Below, one piece after another: positions 52,172-60,034 of a stretch of 64,000 bases of DNA. Both the position numbers and the translations under genes were made by a program. The notes beneath the pieces were generated by a model. It searched no databases and was not told the DNA's origin. It saw only the letters and a program-made list of their open reading frames with translations. How positions within the stretch are numbered: position 1 is the stretch's first letter; the number at the start of each line of letters is the position of its first letter. Origin of the DNA: JAEUMY01 sp033764435 (lineage in GTDB: Bacteria; Pseudomonadota; Gammaproteobacteria; Burkholderiales; Usitatibacteraceae); the NCBI GenBank assembly GCA_033764435.1, contig JANRIX010000048.1, positions 1 to 64,000 of the forward strand. Reading direction: 5' to 3'.

Positions 52172-53128
52172 TCACTTCGGCATGACCACATCTGGGAACA
52201 CGGCCGGGTAGGTGGGCGCAACACCATGCTTCACCGCCCAGAGGTACCAGTTGTCGACCACGGTGCCGGTGAGCAGGATGCCGATGCCGCCACACAGCGG
52301 GCAGAGCACGGCGAACCACCAGGCCCAGCGGTGAATCGATTCCATCGTCGCGTTGAAGCCCATGGTCCAGCGCCAGAAGAGGGCTGCGCGCTCCGAGGCC
52401 GTGCCGCGATCGGTGATCTGCTCCAGTTCGCGTTCACCACCGAAGCGGCTCACGGCGAGGATGGTGGCGCCGTGCATCGCGAAGAGCAGGGCGGAACCGT
52501 AGAGGAACGCGATCGACAGCATGTGGAACGGGTTGTAGAACAGGTTGCCGTAGCGGATCGAGAAGGCTGCGGTCCAGTCCAGGTGCGGGAAGATGCCGAA
52601 GGGCACCGCCTCGCTCCAGCTGCCCATCATCAGCGGGCGGATGAAGCCCAGCACGAGGTAGAGCCAGATGGCGGCGGCGAACGCCCAGCAGACATGCGTG
52701 CCCATGCCGAGTGCACGCGCACGGCGGTAGGAACGCACCCACCAGAGCAGGATGGACGCGGTGAGGAAGAAGCCGGCCATCAGCCACCAGCCGCCTTCGT
52801 TCAGCGGCGGGATGGACAAGCCGTATTCGGGTTTGGGCGGTTCGAGCGCGAGCCAGAAGAGCTGGCGCACGAACTGCACCGGATCCCAGCCCACCGAGGC
52901 CCACATGTTGAGGCCGATGATCTCGATGGCGATGAAGCCACACAGCAGCGAGGCGATGCCCAGCCAGCCGAGATAGATCGGGCCGATCTGGGCGTTGCCG
53001 AACTTGCCCGCCCAGTAGTTGAAGAAAGCCGGTCCCTCGCGTACGAACACGCCGGAAGGCAGGGGCACGCCCGGATAGGCGGGTGCCCTGACTTGCACGC
53101 GGGTGAAGATGTTTTGATATTCAGCCAT
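52172..53128 (-). CDS. pufM: photosynthetic reaction centre subunit M
   Basis: 318-aa integral membrane protein with five transmembrane helices. It opens MAEYQNIFTRVQVRAPAY and includes NPFHMLSIAFLYGSALLFAMHGATI, quoted in part, with bacteriochlorophyll and iron-ligating histidines; MESIHRWAWWFA holds the late histidine region. Forms the reaction-centre core with PufL. Follows pufL by 26 bases. Confidence 0.97.
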   Translation of the reverse strand: MAEYQNIFTRVQVRAPAYPGVPLPSGVFVREGPAFFNYWAGKFGNAQIGPIYLGWLGIASLLCGFIAIEIIGLNMWASVGWDPVQFVRQLFWLALEPPKPEYGLSIPPLNEGGWWLMAGFFLTASILLWWVRSYRRARALGMGTHVCWAFAAAIWLYLVLGFIRPLMMGSWSEAVPFGIFPHLDWTAAFSIRYGNLFYNPFHMLSIAFLYGSALLFAMHGATILAVSRFGGERELEQITDRGTASERAALFWRWTMGFNATMESIHRWAWWFAVLCPLCGGIGILLTGTVVDNWYLWAVKHGVAPTYPAVFPDVVMPK

Positions 53129-53154
53129 GGTGGTCCCCTCGTTGTTCGTGCAGG

Positions 53155-53979
53155 TCAGCGCCAGATCGGCAGGTCAAGCCACCAGCCCCACCATTCGGGC
53201 CAGCCGCGCGTCCACAGCGGTCCGCTGATGACGATGCAGACAGCGCTCCAGAACACGGCAGACAGGGCGAGGAACAGGCCGAGCCGGTGAATGCCCAACG
53301 GCCCGATGGAGTAGCCGATGAAGTCACGGAAGTACGTGTCCTCATGTTCCGGCGTCTTCATCACTTCGCCGTCGGGCGGATTGCTTGCCGCGAGAATCAG
53401 CGAGCCGTGCAACGCGAGTGCGAGGCAGGTGGTGAAGAAGAAGGTGATGGCGATCATGTGCGCCGGGTTGTAGTGGAAGTGCAGGTACTGGTACCCGACG
53501 TTCGACACCCAATCCAGGTGGCTCATGATGCCGTAGGGGAAGCCATGCCCCCAGGCGCCCATCAAGAGCGGCCGCACCACGACCAGCGTGACGTAGGCCA
53601 GGATGGCGAAGGCAAAGGCGAAGGGCACGTGGAATCCCATGCCCAGTTTTCGGCAGATTTCCACTTCCCTGAGCGCCCAGGACACGAAGGCCCCGATCGC
53701 GCAGATGGTGATGATCTGCCACAGCCCGCCGTCATTGAGCGGTGCCAGGCCGAGGCCATAGCTCAGGTCCGGCGGCGCGATGTTGATCTGCCAGAGGTTC
53801 CAGGTCGGACCCATGGCCGCGCCGTAGACGATGAGCGCGGTGCCCAGCGTGGCGAAGAAGATGGTGGTGACGCCGAAGAAGCCGACGTAGAAGGGGCCGA
53901 CCCAGAAGTCGAACAGGTCTCCTCCAAGCAGCGTGCCGCCGCGGACGCGGTATTTTCGTTCAAAGCTCAGCAATGCCAT
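53155..53979 (-). CDS. pufL: photosynthetic reaction centre subunit L
   Basis: 274-aa subunit with five transmembrane helices. Opening MALLSFERKYRVRGGTLLGG is diagnostic; HYNPAHMIAITFFFTTCLALALHG, partly quoted, supplies the special-pair and accessory histidines, and GIHRLGLFLAL the quinone-side histidine. RBS GAGAGGGA precedes the ATG. A stable hairpin lies in the 228-base gap to pufA. Confidence 0.97.
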   Translation of the reverse strand: MALLSFERKYRVRGGTLLGGDLFDFWVGPFYVGFFGVTTIFFATLGTALIVYGAAMGPTWNLWQINIAPPDLSYGLGLAPLNDGGLWQIITICAIGAFVSWALREVEICRKLGMGFHVPFAFAFAILAYVTLVVVRPLLMGAWGHGFPYGIMSHLDWVSNVGYQYLHFHYNPAHMIAITFFFTTCLALALHGSLILAASNPPDGEVMKTPEHEDTYFRDFIGYSIGPLGIHRLGLFLALSAVFWSAVCIVISGPLWTRGWPEWWGWWLDLPIWR

Positions 53980-54164
53980 GGTCGTGTCCCTCTCATGGAC
54001 GCATGTCCAATTTCATTGAGCGGCCCGTGCCTGAGTCGCGGCATCAATGCGGCGACGCATGCCAGGTTGTCCCTGCCGGTTGTCGCGCGCTGTCCCAGCC
54101 GCGCGGTCCCGGTACTGCCCTGTTGTCTGGTGATGCGATGGCGGATCGGATCAGACCCCGGTCG

Positions 54165-54181
54165 GGACCGGTATCCGGTCC
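54165..54181 (-). other. pufA-pufL inter-cistronic hairpin
   Basis: GGACCGG and CCGGTCC pair around a 3-base loop, within the 228-base non-coding gap 53980-54207. In purple bacteria hairpins at this point protect the pufBA part of the mRNA from 3' decay and so set the antenna to reaction-centre ratio; the same role is inferred here. The rest of the gap is GC-rich with other short inverted repeats. Confidence 0.7.
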
Positions 54182-54207
54182 GTTCCGCCACCTTGCTGCG
54201 GGTACAG

Positions 54208-54393
54208 CTACTTCGGTGCTGCGGGCACCGGAGCCATGGAGCTGGCCACCGGCTTTGCTTGCTTGCCCTCGATCCAGTTGTACTTGTTGGTGCTGAGCAG
54301 GATGAAATGAATCAGCAGCGCCAAGACAAACAGGAATGTGAACAAGGCGACCAGCGTTCTGCGCGGGTCGAACAACTGCCATAAACGCCACAT
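54208..54393 (-). CDS. pufA: light-harvesting complex 1 alpha subunit
   Basis: 61-aa antenna polypeptide. The opening MWRLWQLFDPRRTLVALFTF is characteristic of LH1 alpha, and the transmembrane helix carries the bacteriochlorophyll-ligating histidine in LALLIHFILLST. The tail WIEGKQAKP continues into an Ala-Pro stretch. TAGGAGA lies 8 bases before the ATG. It is separated from pufB by an extra gene, which is unusual. Confidence 0.95.
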   Translation of the reverse strand: MWRLWQLFDPRRTLVALFTFLFVLALLIHFILLSTNKYNWIEGKQAKPVASSMAPVPAAPK

Positions 54394-54403
54394 TTCGCGT
54401 CTC

Positions 54404-54631
54404 CTATGTGAGAGTGGACATGAAGGTGTAAACCGCAGACCTCACGCCACCGATGACGGACTTGCCGCTTTCAGCCCCGGGAAACCACGACCGCCAATCC
54501 ATCGCCAACAAACTGGCCGTCAGCGCCACCGTGAGGATCACGATGAAGCTGGCGACGAAGATCAGTCGGAAAGACGTCACCGGTTCTCTGGTGACTCGGG
54601 ATGCATCTGCGACGAAATTGCCTTGAGCCAT
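54404..54631 (-). CDS. unknown single-span membrane protein between pufB and pufA
   Basis: 75-aa protein with a polar N-terminus (about 1-22), one strongly hydrophobic helix (about 23-45, RLIFVASFIVILTVALTAS) and a conserved-looking C-terminal segment MDWRSWFPGAESGKS followed by a short amphipathic helix ending YTFMSTLT. It has its own RBS (AGGAGG, 6 bases before the ATG) and its stop lies in the pufA RBS, so it is translated within the puf mRNA. I do not recognise it securely. Size and operon position recall PufQ or small reaction-centre/antenna accessory subunits (PufX, gamma, RC-S/U types), but none of their motifs is clear. Confidence 0.75.
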   Translation of the reverse strand: MAQGNFVADASRVTREPVTSFRLIFVASFIVILTVALTASLLAMDWRSWFPGAESGKSVIGGVRSAVYTFMSTLT

Positions 54632-54658
54632 GAGCGGCCTCCTATGCGTGTTGCGACT

Positions 54659-54805
54659 CTAGAACCAGGGACGCCAGCTCCACACGAGTACGTGTGCAAC
54701 GATGGCAATCACTGTGAAGCCAATGAAACTGCTCACGAACATTCCGTGAAACTCCTTGGCCTCGTTCTCGTTGAGCCCTGACAATGAGCCTTGTCCATCA
54801 GCCAT
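54659..54805 (-). CDS. pufB: light-harvesting complex 1 beta subunit
   Basis: 48-aa antenna polypeptide. The N-terminal region has LSGLNENEAKEFHGMF, typical of LH1 beta, and the transmembrane helix ends IAIVAHVLVWSWRPWF, with the bacteriochlorophyll-ligating histidine at residue 38 by my count. GAGGAG is 6 bases before the ATG. It is the first structural gene of the puf unit after bchZ, with a 151-base leader holding a 22-bp palindrome. Confidence 0.95.
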   Translation of the reverse strand: MADGQGSLSGLNENEAKEFHGMFVSSFIGFTVIAIVAHVLVWSWRPWF

Positions 54806-54909
54806 GGTCATCTCCTCGATGTGCCGGTCAGCTTGCGCTTCCCGACGGTTACCGCGGAACCCCCGCGGCGCGGATCATCGCGATCTGACTTCTCGCGACA
54901 ACAGGTTGT

Positions 54910-54931
54910 CCCTTGCGAATATTCGCAAGGG
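54910..54931. repeat. 22-bp perfect palindrome in the pufB leader (iterated palindrome, extended)
   Basis: The core GCGAATATTCGC lies at 54915-54926; symmetric arms extend it to CCCTT at the left and AAGGG at the right. In RNA it would fold into a 9-bp stem with an ATAT loop between bchZ and pufB. This is the longest of the 22 copies. Confidence 0.9.
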
Positions 54932-54956
54932 CGATGTTCGTGAAAGCGTTGGCGGC

Positions 54957-56387
54957 TCATGCCGTCCGGCTTCCTGTCTTGAGCCGATCGGGCGTCACTT
55001 CCGCGGCGCCTGCGTTGCGGGCGCGTTTCTCCGCCTCGTCGCGCAATTGCTTGGCGGCCGAGATGCGCACCAGCACCGGCTGCGCTTCGATCAATCGGTC
55101 GAACAAGGCCTTGGCCTCGTCGGTCCAGGGAAGCTCCTCATGCAGCCGTGAAGGCGTCGCCTCCACCTTGTCCAACTCGCTTCCCAGCGGCAGGATGTGG
55201 AATAGCGCGTCGAACAGCGCGTTGCACACTTCCTGGATGAGATAGGTGGCCCCCGCATACCCCATGAAGGGCGTGCCGGTATGGCGGCGGATGATCGCGC
55301 CCGGGAATGAGGCCGGGATGTAGGCCGCACGTGCGCCGGTCTCGGCCGCATACATGCGTTCGTTGTAGCTGCCGAACAGGATCAGCGGCGTGCGCTTCTG
55401 CACGTCATCGCGAATGGTGTCGTTGTCGGTCTTGGCACCGGGCTTCCGCGCATGGGCGAAGTTGCAGGTGAGACCCATGTCCGCTTCGAGGAAGTTGCGG
55501 ATGCCGCGGGTGTAGGTTTCGTTGGCCACGATGCCGAAGCTCGCGGTGGCGAAGAAATCCTGCGTCACCGAGCGCCAGAGATCCCACAGCGGCTTGATGG
55601 TGGTGTGCTTCTCGCGTTCGATGAACGGCTCCGGATCCAGCCCGGTCAGCTCGCCCAGCGTGCGCAGGAACTGGGTCGTCGAGTGCAGTCCGATCGGTGC
55701 CTGCAGATACGGACGCTCCAGTGTCTCGCAGAGGCCACGGCCGAACTCGCGGTACATGCAGACGTTCACGTCCGCATCCTGCAGTTTCTGCACATCAGCC
55801 AGATGGCTGCCCAGCGGAAATACCATGTTGATGTCGGCGCCGATGCCCTCGACCAGGCGACGGATTTCCGCGAGGTCGGACGGCATGTTGAACGTGCCGT
55901 AGGCCGGGCCGATGAGATTGACGCGCGGCTTCTCGCCGGGCTTGCGTTCGCGTGCCGTGATGCGCCGCGTGCCGTACTCGCGCCAGAGCCAGGTCAACGC
56001 GCGATCGGCGCTCTGCCACTGGTCTTCGTCAATGGTGCGCGGCAGGAAGCGCTGGATGTTGGTGCCTTCCGGCGTGACGCCGCCGCCGATCATTTCGGCG
56101 ATCGAGCCGGTCACCACCACGGCGGGCAGGGTGGGATCGAGGACTCGGTGCGCGCGCTTCATGGCACCCTCGGTGCCATGCTGACCGAGTTCTTCCTCGC
56201 CAAGTCCCGTCACCACGATGGGCAATTCATGCGGGGGCAGGGCGTCGGTGTAATGCAGCACGGAGGTCACGGGCAGGTTTTCGCAACCCACCGGGCCATC
56301 GATGATGACCTGCAGACCCTTGACCGCCGTGAACACATACACGGCGCCCCAGTAGCCTCCTGCGCGGTCATGATCGAGGACGAGCAC
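54957..56387 (-). CDS. bchZ: chlorophyllide reductase subunit Z
   Basis: 476-aa component of the BchXYZ chlorophyllide a reductase, nitrogenase-like. It begins MLVLDHDRAGGYWGAVYVF, has a cysteine in GPVGCENLPVTS and a long C-terminal domain. GTG start at 56387 shares one base with the bchY stop (TAGTG), so translation is coupled. It reduces ring B of chlorophyllide a to the bacteriochlorin. Confidence 0.95.
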   Translation of the reverse strand: MLVLDHDRAGGYWGAVYVFTAVKGLQVIIDGPVGCENLPVTSVLHYTDALPPHELPIVVTGLGEEELGQHGTEGAMKRAHRVLDPTLPAVVVTGSIAEMIGGGVTPEGTNIQRFLPRTIDEDQWQSADRALTWLWREYGTRRITARERKPGEKPRVNLIGPAYGTFNMPSDLAEIRRLVEGIGADINMVFPLGSHLADVQKLQDADVNVCMYREFGRGLCETLERPYLQAPIGLHSTTQFLRTLGELTGLDPEPFIEREKHTTIKPLWDLWRSVTQDFFATASFGIVANETYTRGIRNFLEADMGLTCNFAHARKPGAKTDNDTIRDDVQKRTPLILFGSYNERMYAAETGARAAYIPASFPGAIIRRHTGTPFMGYAGATYLIQEVCNALFDALFHILPLGSELDKVEATPSRLHEELPWTDEAKALFDRLIEAQPVLVRISAAKQLRDEAEKRARNAGAAEVTPDRLKTGSRTA

Positions 56388-57913
56388 TAGATCATCTCCG
56401 TCGATTTGTTGGCCTTGGCCTTCTTATCCAGCTGACGCTGGTAGAAGGCGCGGAATTCCGGGCGGTCCTTCGGCACGTTCTCCCAGACACCGGCGGCATG
56501 ACCTTCGCCGACGCCGTCGAAGAATTCGCGCATGCGGTCGAAGCGTCCCTGGTTGCCCATCGCGGCGTTGACCACTTGCGCCAGGGAACCGGCACCTGCG
56601 ATGCCCATCAGCGGACGGGCGGAAATCAGATTGGTGAAGTAGAGCGCCGGCGTGGCACGCGCCTTGGCGTGTTGCACGACCGGGGTGGTGCCGATGGCGA
56701 GATCGGGGCGGAATTCCTCGAACGCGGCGAGATCCTGCTCGAGGGACGCGCGGAACTGCACATGCACGCCACGCGCTTCCAGCCAGTCACGGTCCGCTTC
56801 CGACCACACGGTGCGCGGGCAGGCGGTGCCGACGTAATGCACGGTGGCGCCGCTTTCAATGAGCAGGCGCGCGACCAGCAGTTCTGAACCTTCATAACCC
56901 GACAGCGTGATGCGGCCCTTGATTGGCGTGCGCTCCAGCGCAGCGCGAATATTCGCAAGCCACTTCTGCTTGGCCAGGCCGATGCGCTCGGCCGGCACAT
57001 TGCAGGCCTTGCCGATGGCGTCCAGCCAGGCTTCGGTACCGTCATGACCGACCGGTGCGGAGCCCACCACGGTGCGGCCGGCGGCATGGAATTCGCGCAC
57101 GGACGCGGTGTAGAACGGGTGAATGGCGGCGACGGCGGCACAGTCCAGCGCGGCATACAGTTCGCGCCATTCGCGGGTGGGCACGACCGGGCCGGCGGCG
57201 AGGCCGAGCGGCTCCAGCAGCATGCCGATGCCGACAGGGTCAGCGGGGAACATTTCGCCCAGCAGCGTCACCGTGGGCTTCTGCGCGCGACCGGTGCGCG
57301 GTGCAGCGACAGGACCTGCTTCGGCTTCGCTGCGCGCATAACGCAGCATCGCGCCGGCCAGCACATCCTTGGCTTCCGCATGGGTGGGCACGCCGAATCC
57401 CGGCACGTCGATGCCGATGATGCGGACACCGTTGATTTCCTTCGGCAGCAGCTGCAGCGGCACGCCCGATGCAGTGGGCACGCAGAGATTGGTGATGACC
57501 ACGGTGTCGTACTTCTCCGGGTCGGCGAGCAGATAGACCGCTTCGCGAATGTCTTCGAAGAGCTTGCCGGTCACCAGCGTTTCGGAGTTGAACGGCACAT
57601 AGCCCACGCTGCGGCGTGCGCCGTAGAAATGCGAGGTGAAGGTGAGGCCGTAGACGCAGCACGCCGAGCCGGACAGGATGGTCGCGGTCCGACGCATGCG
57701 CAGTCCCACACGCAGGCTGCCGAATGCCGGACACATGCTTTGCGGCTGATCATGCGGGCCGGCCGGATAGTCGCGGGCGTATTGCGCGAGCACTTCGCTC
57801 TTTCCCGCCGCTGCGGCGGCTTCCTGCAGGGTCTGCCGTCCGGCGTGGCAACCCTTGCCGTCGCCTGGTTGGGCGCCGACCTGTTGGATGGGAATGGTGC
57901 GGTGCGCGCTCAT
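56387..57913 (-). CDS. bchY: chlorophyllide reductase subunit Y
   Basis: 508-aa partner of BchZ. Cysteines in QSMCPAFGSL, GSACCVYGLTF and NLCVPTASGVP are positioned to hold the 4Fe-4S cluster at the interface. The one palindrome copy in the photosynthesis genes proper lies here (56945-56956) and encodes ANIR in a region of helix LANIRAALE. Four bases separate it from bchX. Confidence 0.95.
   Translation of the reverse strand: MSAHRTIPIQQVGAQPGDGKGCHAGRQTLQEAAAAAGKSEVLAQYARDYPAGPHDQPQSMCPAFGSLRVGLRMRRTATILSGSACCVYGLTFTSHFYGARRSVGYVPFNSETLVTGKLFEDIREAVYLLADPEKYDTVVITNLCVPTASGVPLQLLPKEINGVRIIGIDVPGFGVPTHAEAKDVLAGAMLRYARSEAEAGPVAAPRTGRAQKPTVTLLGEMFPADPVGIGMLLEPLGLAAGPVVPTREWRELYAALDCAAVAAIHPFYTASVREFHAAGRTVVGSAPVGHDGTEAWLDAIGKACNVPAERIGLAKQKWLANIRAALERTPIKGRITLSGYEGSELLVARLLIESGATVHYVGTACPRTVWSEADRDWLEARGVHVQFRASLEQDLAAFEEFRPDLAIGTTPVVQHAKARATPALYFTNLISARPLMGIAGAGSLAQVVNAAMGNQGRFDRMREFFDGVGEGHAAGVWENVPKDRPEFRAFYQRQLDKKAKANKSTEMI
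56945..56956. repeat. iterated palindrome GCGAATATTCGC
   Basis: In bchY (minus strand), read as ANIR. The last copy in the window; none in the following 7 kb. Confidence 0.95.
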
Positions 57914-57917
57914 GGGC

Positions 57918-58937
57918 TCAGACCGTGTCGTAGATCACTTCGAGGGACTTCTTCTCGACCACTTCGCGGCCCAGCATGTCCGCGGCGCTGGCGGGCTGAA
58001 GCACAACATTTCGGCCGACGGTGTCCGCAGCGAACAGACCCAGCAGACCGTCCTGGGTCATCGGTGTCGGATGGCGTGGCGGGGCGTCGGCAACATTCGT
58101 TGCCAGCTCCTCGAAGAGGGGCGCCCATTCGCTGCCAGGACGACCGATGATTTCGTAGTTGGCGCTTTTCTTTCTGATGTCGTCGTTGGCCGGAATGGCA
58201 GCCAGCACCGGAATGCCGACGGCCTTGGCAAAGGCCTGCGCCTCGCCGGTATGGTCGTCCTTGTTGATGACCAGCCCTGCGACGCCGACATTGCCTCCCA
58301 GCTTGCGGAAGTATTCGACCGCCGAGCAGACGTTGTTGGCGACATAGAGCGATTGCAGGTCGTTGGACCCGACCACGATCACCTTCTGGCACATGTCGCG
58401 CGCGATGGGCAGGCCGAAGCCGCCGCAGACCACGTCGCCCAGGAAATCCAGCAGCACGTAGTCGAAGCCCCAGTCGTGGAAGCCGAGTTTTTCCAGCGTC
58501 TCGAAGCCGTGGATGATGCCGCGTCCACCGCAGCCACGGCCGACTTCAGGACCACCGAGCTCCATGGCATAGACACCGTCACGCTTGAAGCAGACATCGC
58601 CGACGGCGACCGCTTCGCCGGAGAGCTGTTTCTTCGACGAGGTTTCGATGATGGTGGGACAGGCCTTGCCGCCGAAGAGCAGGGAGGTGGTGTCGCTTTT
58701 CGGGTCGCAGCCGATGAGCAGCACGCGCTTGCCCTGCTGCGCCATCATGTAGGACAGGTTGGCGAGTGTGAAACTCTTGCCGATGCCGCCCTTGCCGTAG
58801 ATCGCGATGATCTGGGTGGTCTTGGTGGGCGACGCGGTGTGGACGGCAGCCGGTTCAGCAGCGGCTTCCGCGCGCAGCTGGGCGGTCATGTCACGCTGGA
58901 ACGTGATCGCCGTGGGTGTGGATGTCAGCCCGCTCAT
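57918..58937 (-). CDS. bchX: chlorophyllide reductase iron protein BchX
   Basis: 339-aa NifH/BchL-like ATPase. P-loop is IYGKGGIGKSFT, the switch and cluster region is GPEVGRGCGGRGI, and a second cluster-ligand cysteine is in DFLGDVVCGGFGLP. It passes electrons to BchYZ using ATP. The frame is open well into bchC, but the start at 58937 overlaps the bchC stop as ATGA and gives the typical N-terminus. Confidence 0.96.
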   Translation of the reverse strand: MSGLTSTPTAITFQRDMTAQLRAEAAAEPAAVHTASPTKTTQIIAIYGKGGIGKSFTLANLSYMMAQQGKRVLLIGCDPKSDTTSLLFGGKACPTIIETSSKKQLSGEAVAVGDVCFKRDGVYAMELGGPEVGRGCGGRGIIHGFETLEKLGFHDWGFDYVLLDFLGDVVCGGFGLPIARDMCQKVIVVGSNDLQSLYVANNVCSAVEYFRKLGGNVGVAGLVINKDDHTGEAQAFAKAVGIPVLAAIPANDDIRKKSANYEIIGRPGSEWAPLFEELATNVADAPPRHPTPMTQDGLLGLFAADTVGRNVVLQPASAADMLGREVVEKKSLEVIYDTV

Positions 58938-59908
58938 TGCATTTCCCTCCAGTCGAGAACCATCTTGAGACAGCCGGGATCGGTGAACGCCTGGCGATAG
59001 GCGGCCGCGGCATCGCGCGCCGGCTGGCGGTGCGTGACGAGACCGTCGAGTGAGAGCGCGCCTTCGCTGATCAGCGCCTGCACGGCGATGAGATCGGCGG
59101 GTTTCCATTCGGCCGACACGGCAAGCCGTGCCTCGCGCATGAACGCCGGGGCGAAATCGAATTTGAGCGGCTGGTGATAGAAGCCGGCCAGCACTACTTC
59201 GCCACCTGGCGCAAGACGGCTGATCAGCAGATTGAGGACATCGTCGGCGCCGCTGGCGTCGACAATGCTGCGATAGTCGCGGCGGGCATCGTCCTGCGGC
59301 GCGCAGACGTTGTAGCCGGTGGCCCCGTGCTGTCGGGCGGGATTGCTTTCCCAGACGAGCGGGGCGGCCTGCCCCATGGCAATCGTGATGCGTGCGAGCA
59401 GGCGGCCCAGCACACCGTGGCCGACAATCAATTGAGGGGCGGCGCGGTTGGCCAGTGCATGGCGTGCGGTTGCGGCCAGTGCGAGTAATACGGCGTCGGC
59501 ACCCAGCGCAGCAGGCACCTTGGCCACGCGATTCACGGGAGTCACCAATGTCTGCGCAGCGCCACCAAAGAGGCCGCGGATGGCGCCGAAGCAGCGGGCG
59601 CCCGGCACAAACACGGTCTCGCCTTCGCGAATATTGACGTTGCGGCCGGCGGCAATCACGCGCCCCACGGACTCGTAGCCCGGAATCAGCGGATACCCCA
59701 TGCCGGGGAAGGGTGGCATGCTGCCGTCGTAGAGGAGCCGTTCGGTGCCGGTGCTGATGCCGCTCCAGTCGACCTCGACGACCACATCGTCGGAACCTGG
59801 CGCATCGAGGATGACGTCCTGGAGACCGAGGGCTGCCGGCCCGTCAAGTACCACCGCCTTCGCATGAAGAACAGTGGTGTCACTTTGAAGTGCCCCGGCA
59901 TTCAACAT
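58934..59908 (-). CDS. bchC: bacteriochlorophyllide a dehydrogenase
   Basis: 324-aa medium-chain dehydrogenase. The N-terminal fold has VDWSGISTGTERLLYDG and GYPLIPGYESVGRV; the nucleotide-binding part has GHGVLGRLLARI, G-x-G-x-x-G like. It oxidises 3-hydroxyethyl-bacteriochlorophyllide a to the acetyl form. First gene after the promoter with the TGT-N12-ACA site at 60016-60033. Coupled to bchX. Confidence 0.94.
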   Translation of the reverse strand: MLNAGALQSDTTVLHAKAVVLDGPAALGLQDVILDAPGSDDVVVEVDWSGISTGTERLLYDGSMPPFPGMGYPLIPGYESVGRVIAAGRNVNIREGETVFVPGARCFGAIRGLFGGAAQTLVTPVNRVAKVPAALGADAVLLALAATARHALANRAAPQLIVGHGVLGRLLARITIAMGQAAPLVWESNPARQHGATGYNVCAPQDDARRDYRSIVDASGADDVLNLLISRLAPGGEVVLAGFYHQPLKFDFAPAFMREARLAVSAEWKPADLIAVQALISEGALSLDGLVTHRQPARDAAAAYRQAFTDPGCLKMVLDWREMQ

Positions 59909-59993
59909 CTAGGCCCTCTCTCCTCGTGTGCGTGCTGGCTTTTTTATGCAATCCGGCGGTTGTCGGACTACAGTGCCCGCGACATTTAGAGTC

Positions 59994-60033
59994 ACTATAC
60001 GCTGACATTGCATAGTGTCAAGCAAAGTGTACA
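59994..60033 (-). promoter_or_regulatory. bchC promoter with PpsR/CrtJ site
   Basis: On the minus strand TTGACA (60021-60016) and TATAGT (59999-59994) are 16 bases apart. The -35 overlaps TGTCAAGCAAAGTGTACA (60016-60033), a complete TGT-N12-ACA site of the kind bound by PpsR/CrtJ to repress pigment genes in oxygen. The site begins right at the end of crtF. Confidence 0.75.
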
Positions 60034-60034
60034 T

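Noticed and set aside
54404..54631. Naming the gene between pufB and pufA pufQ or pufX
   Set aside because: Size and single helix fit, but I cannot see the PufQ pattern (aromatic-rich helix then ITP-x-IF end) or PufX features, and the position differs from both.
59627..59638. GCGAATATTGAC in bchC as a palindrome copy
   Set aside because: Only the left half is kept; two mismatches fall in the right arm, which is no more than chance similarity may give.
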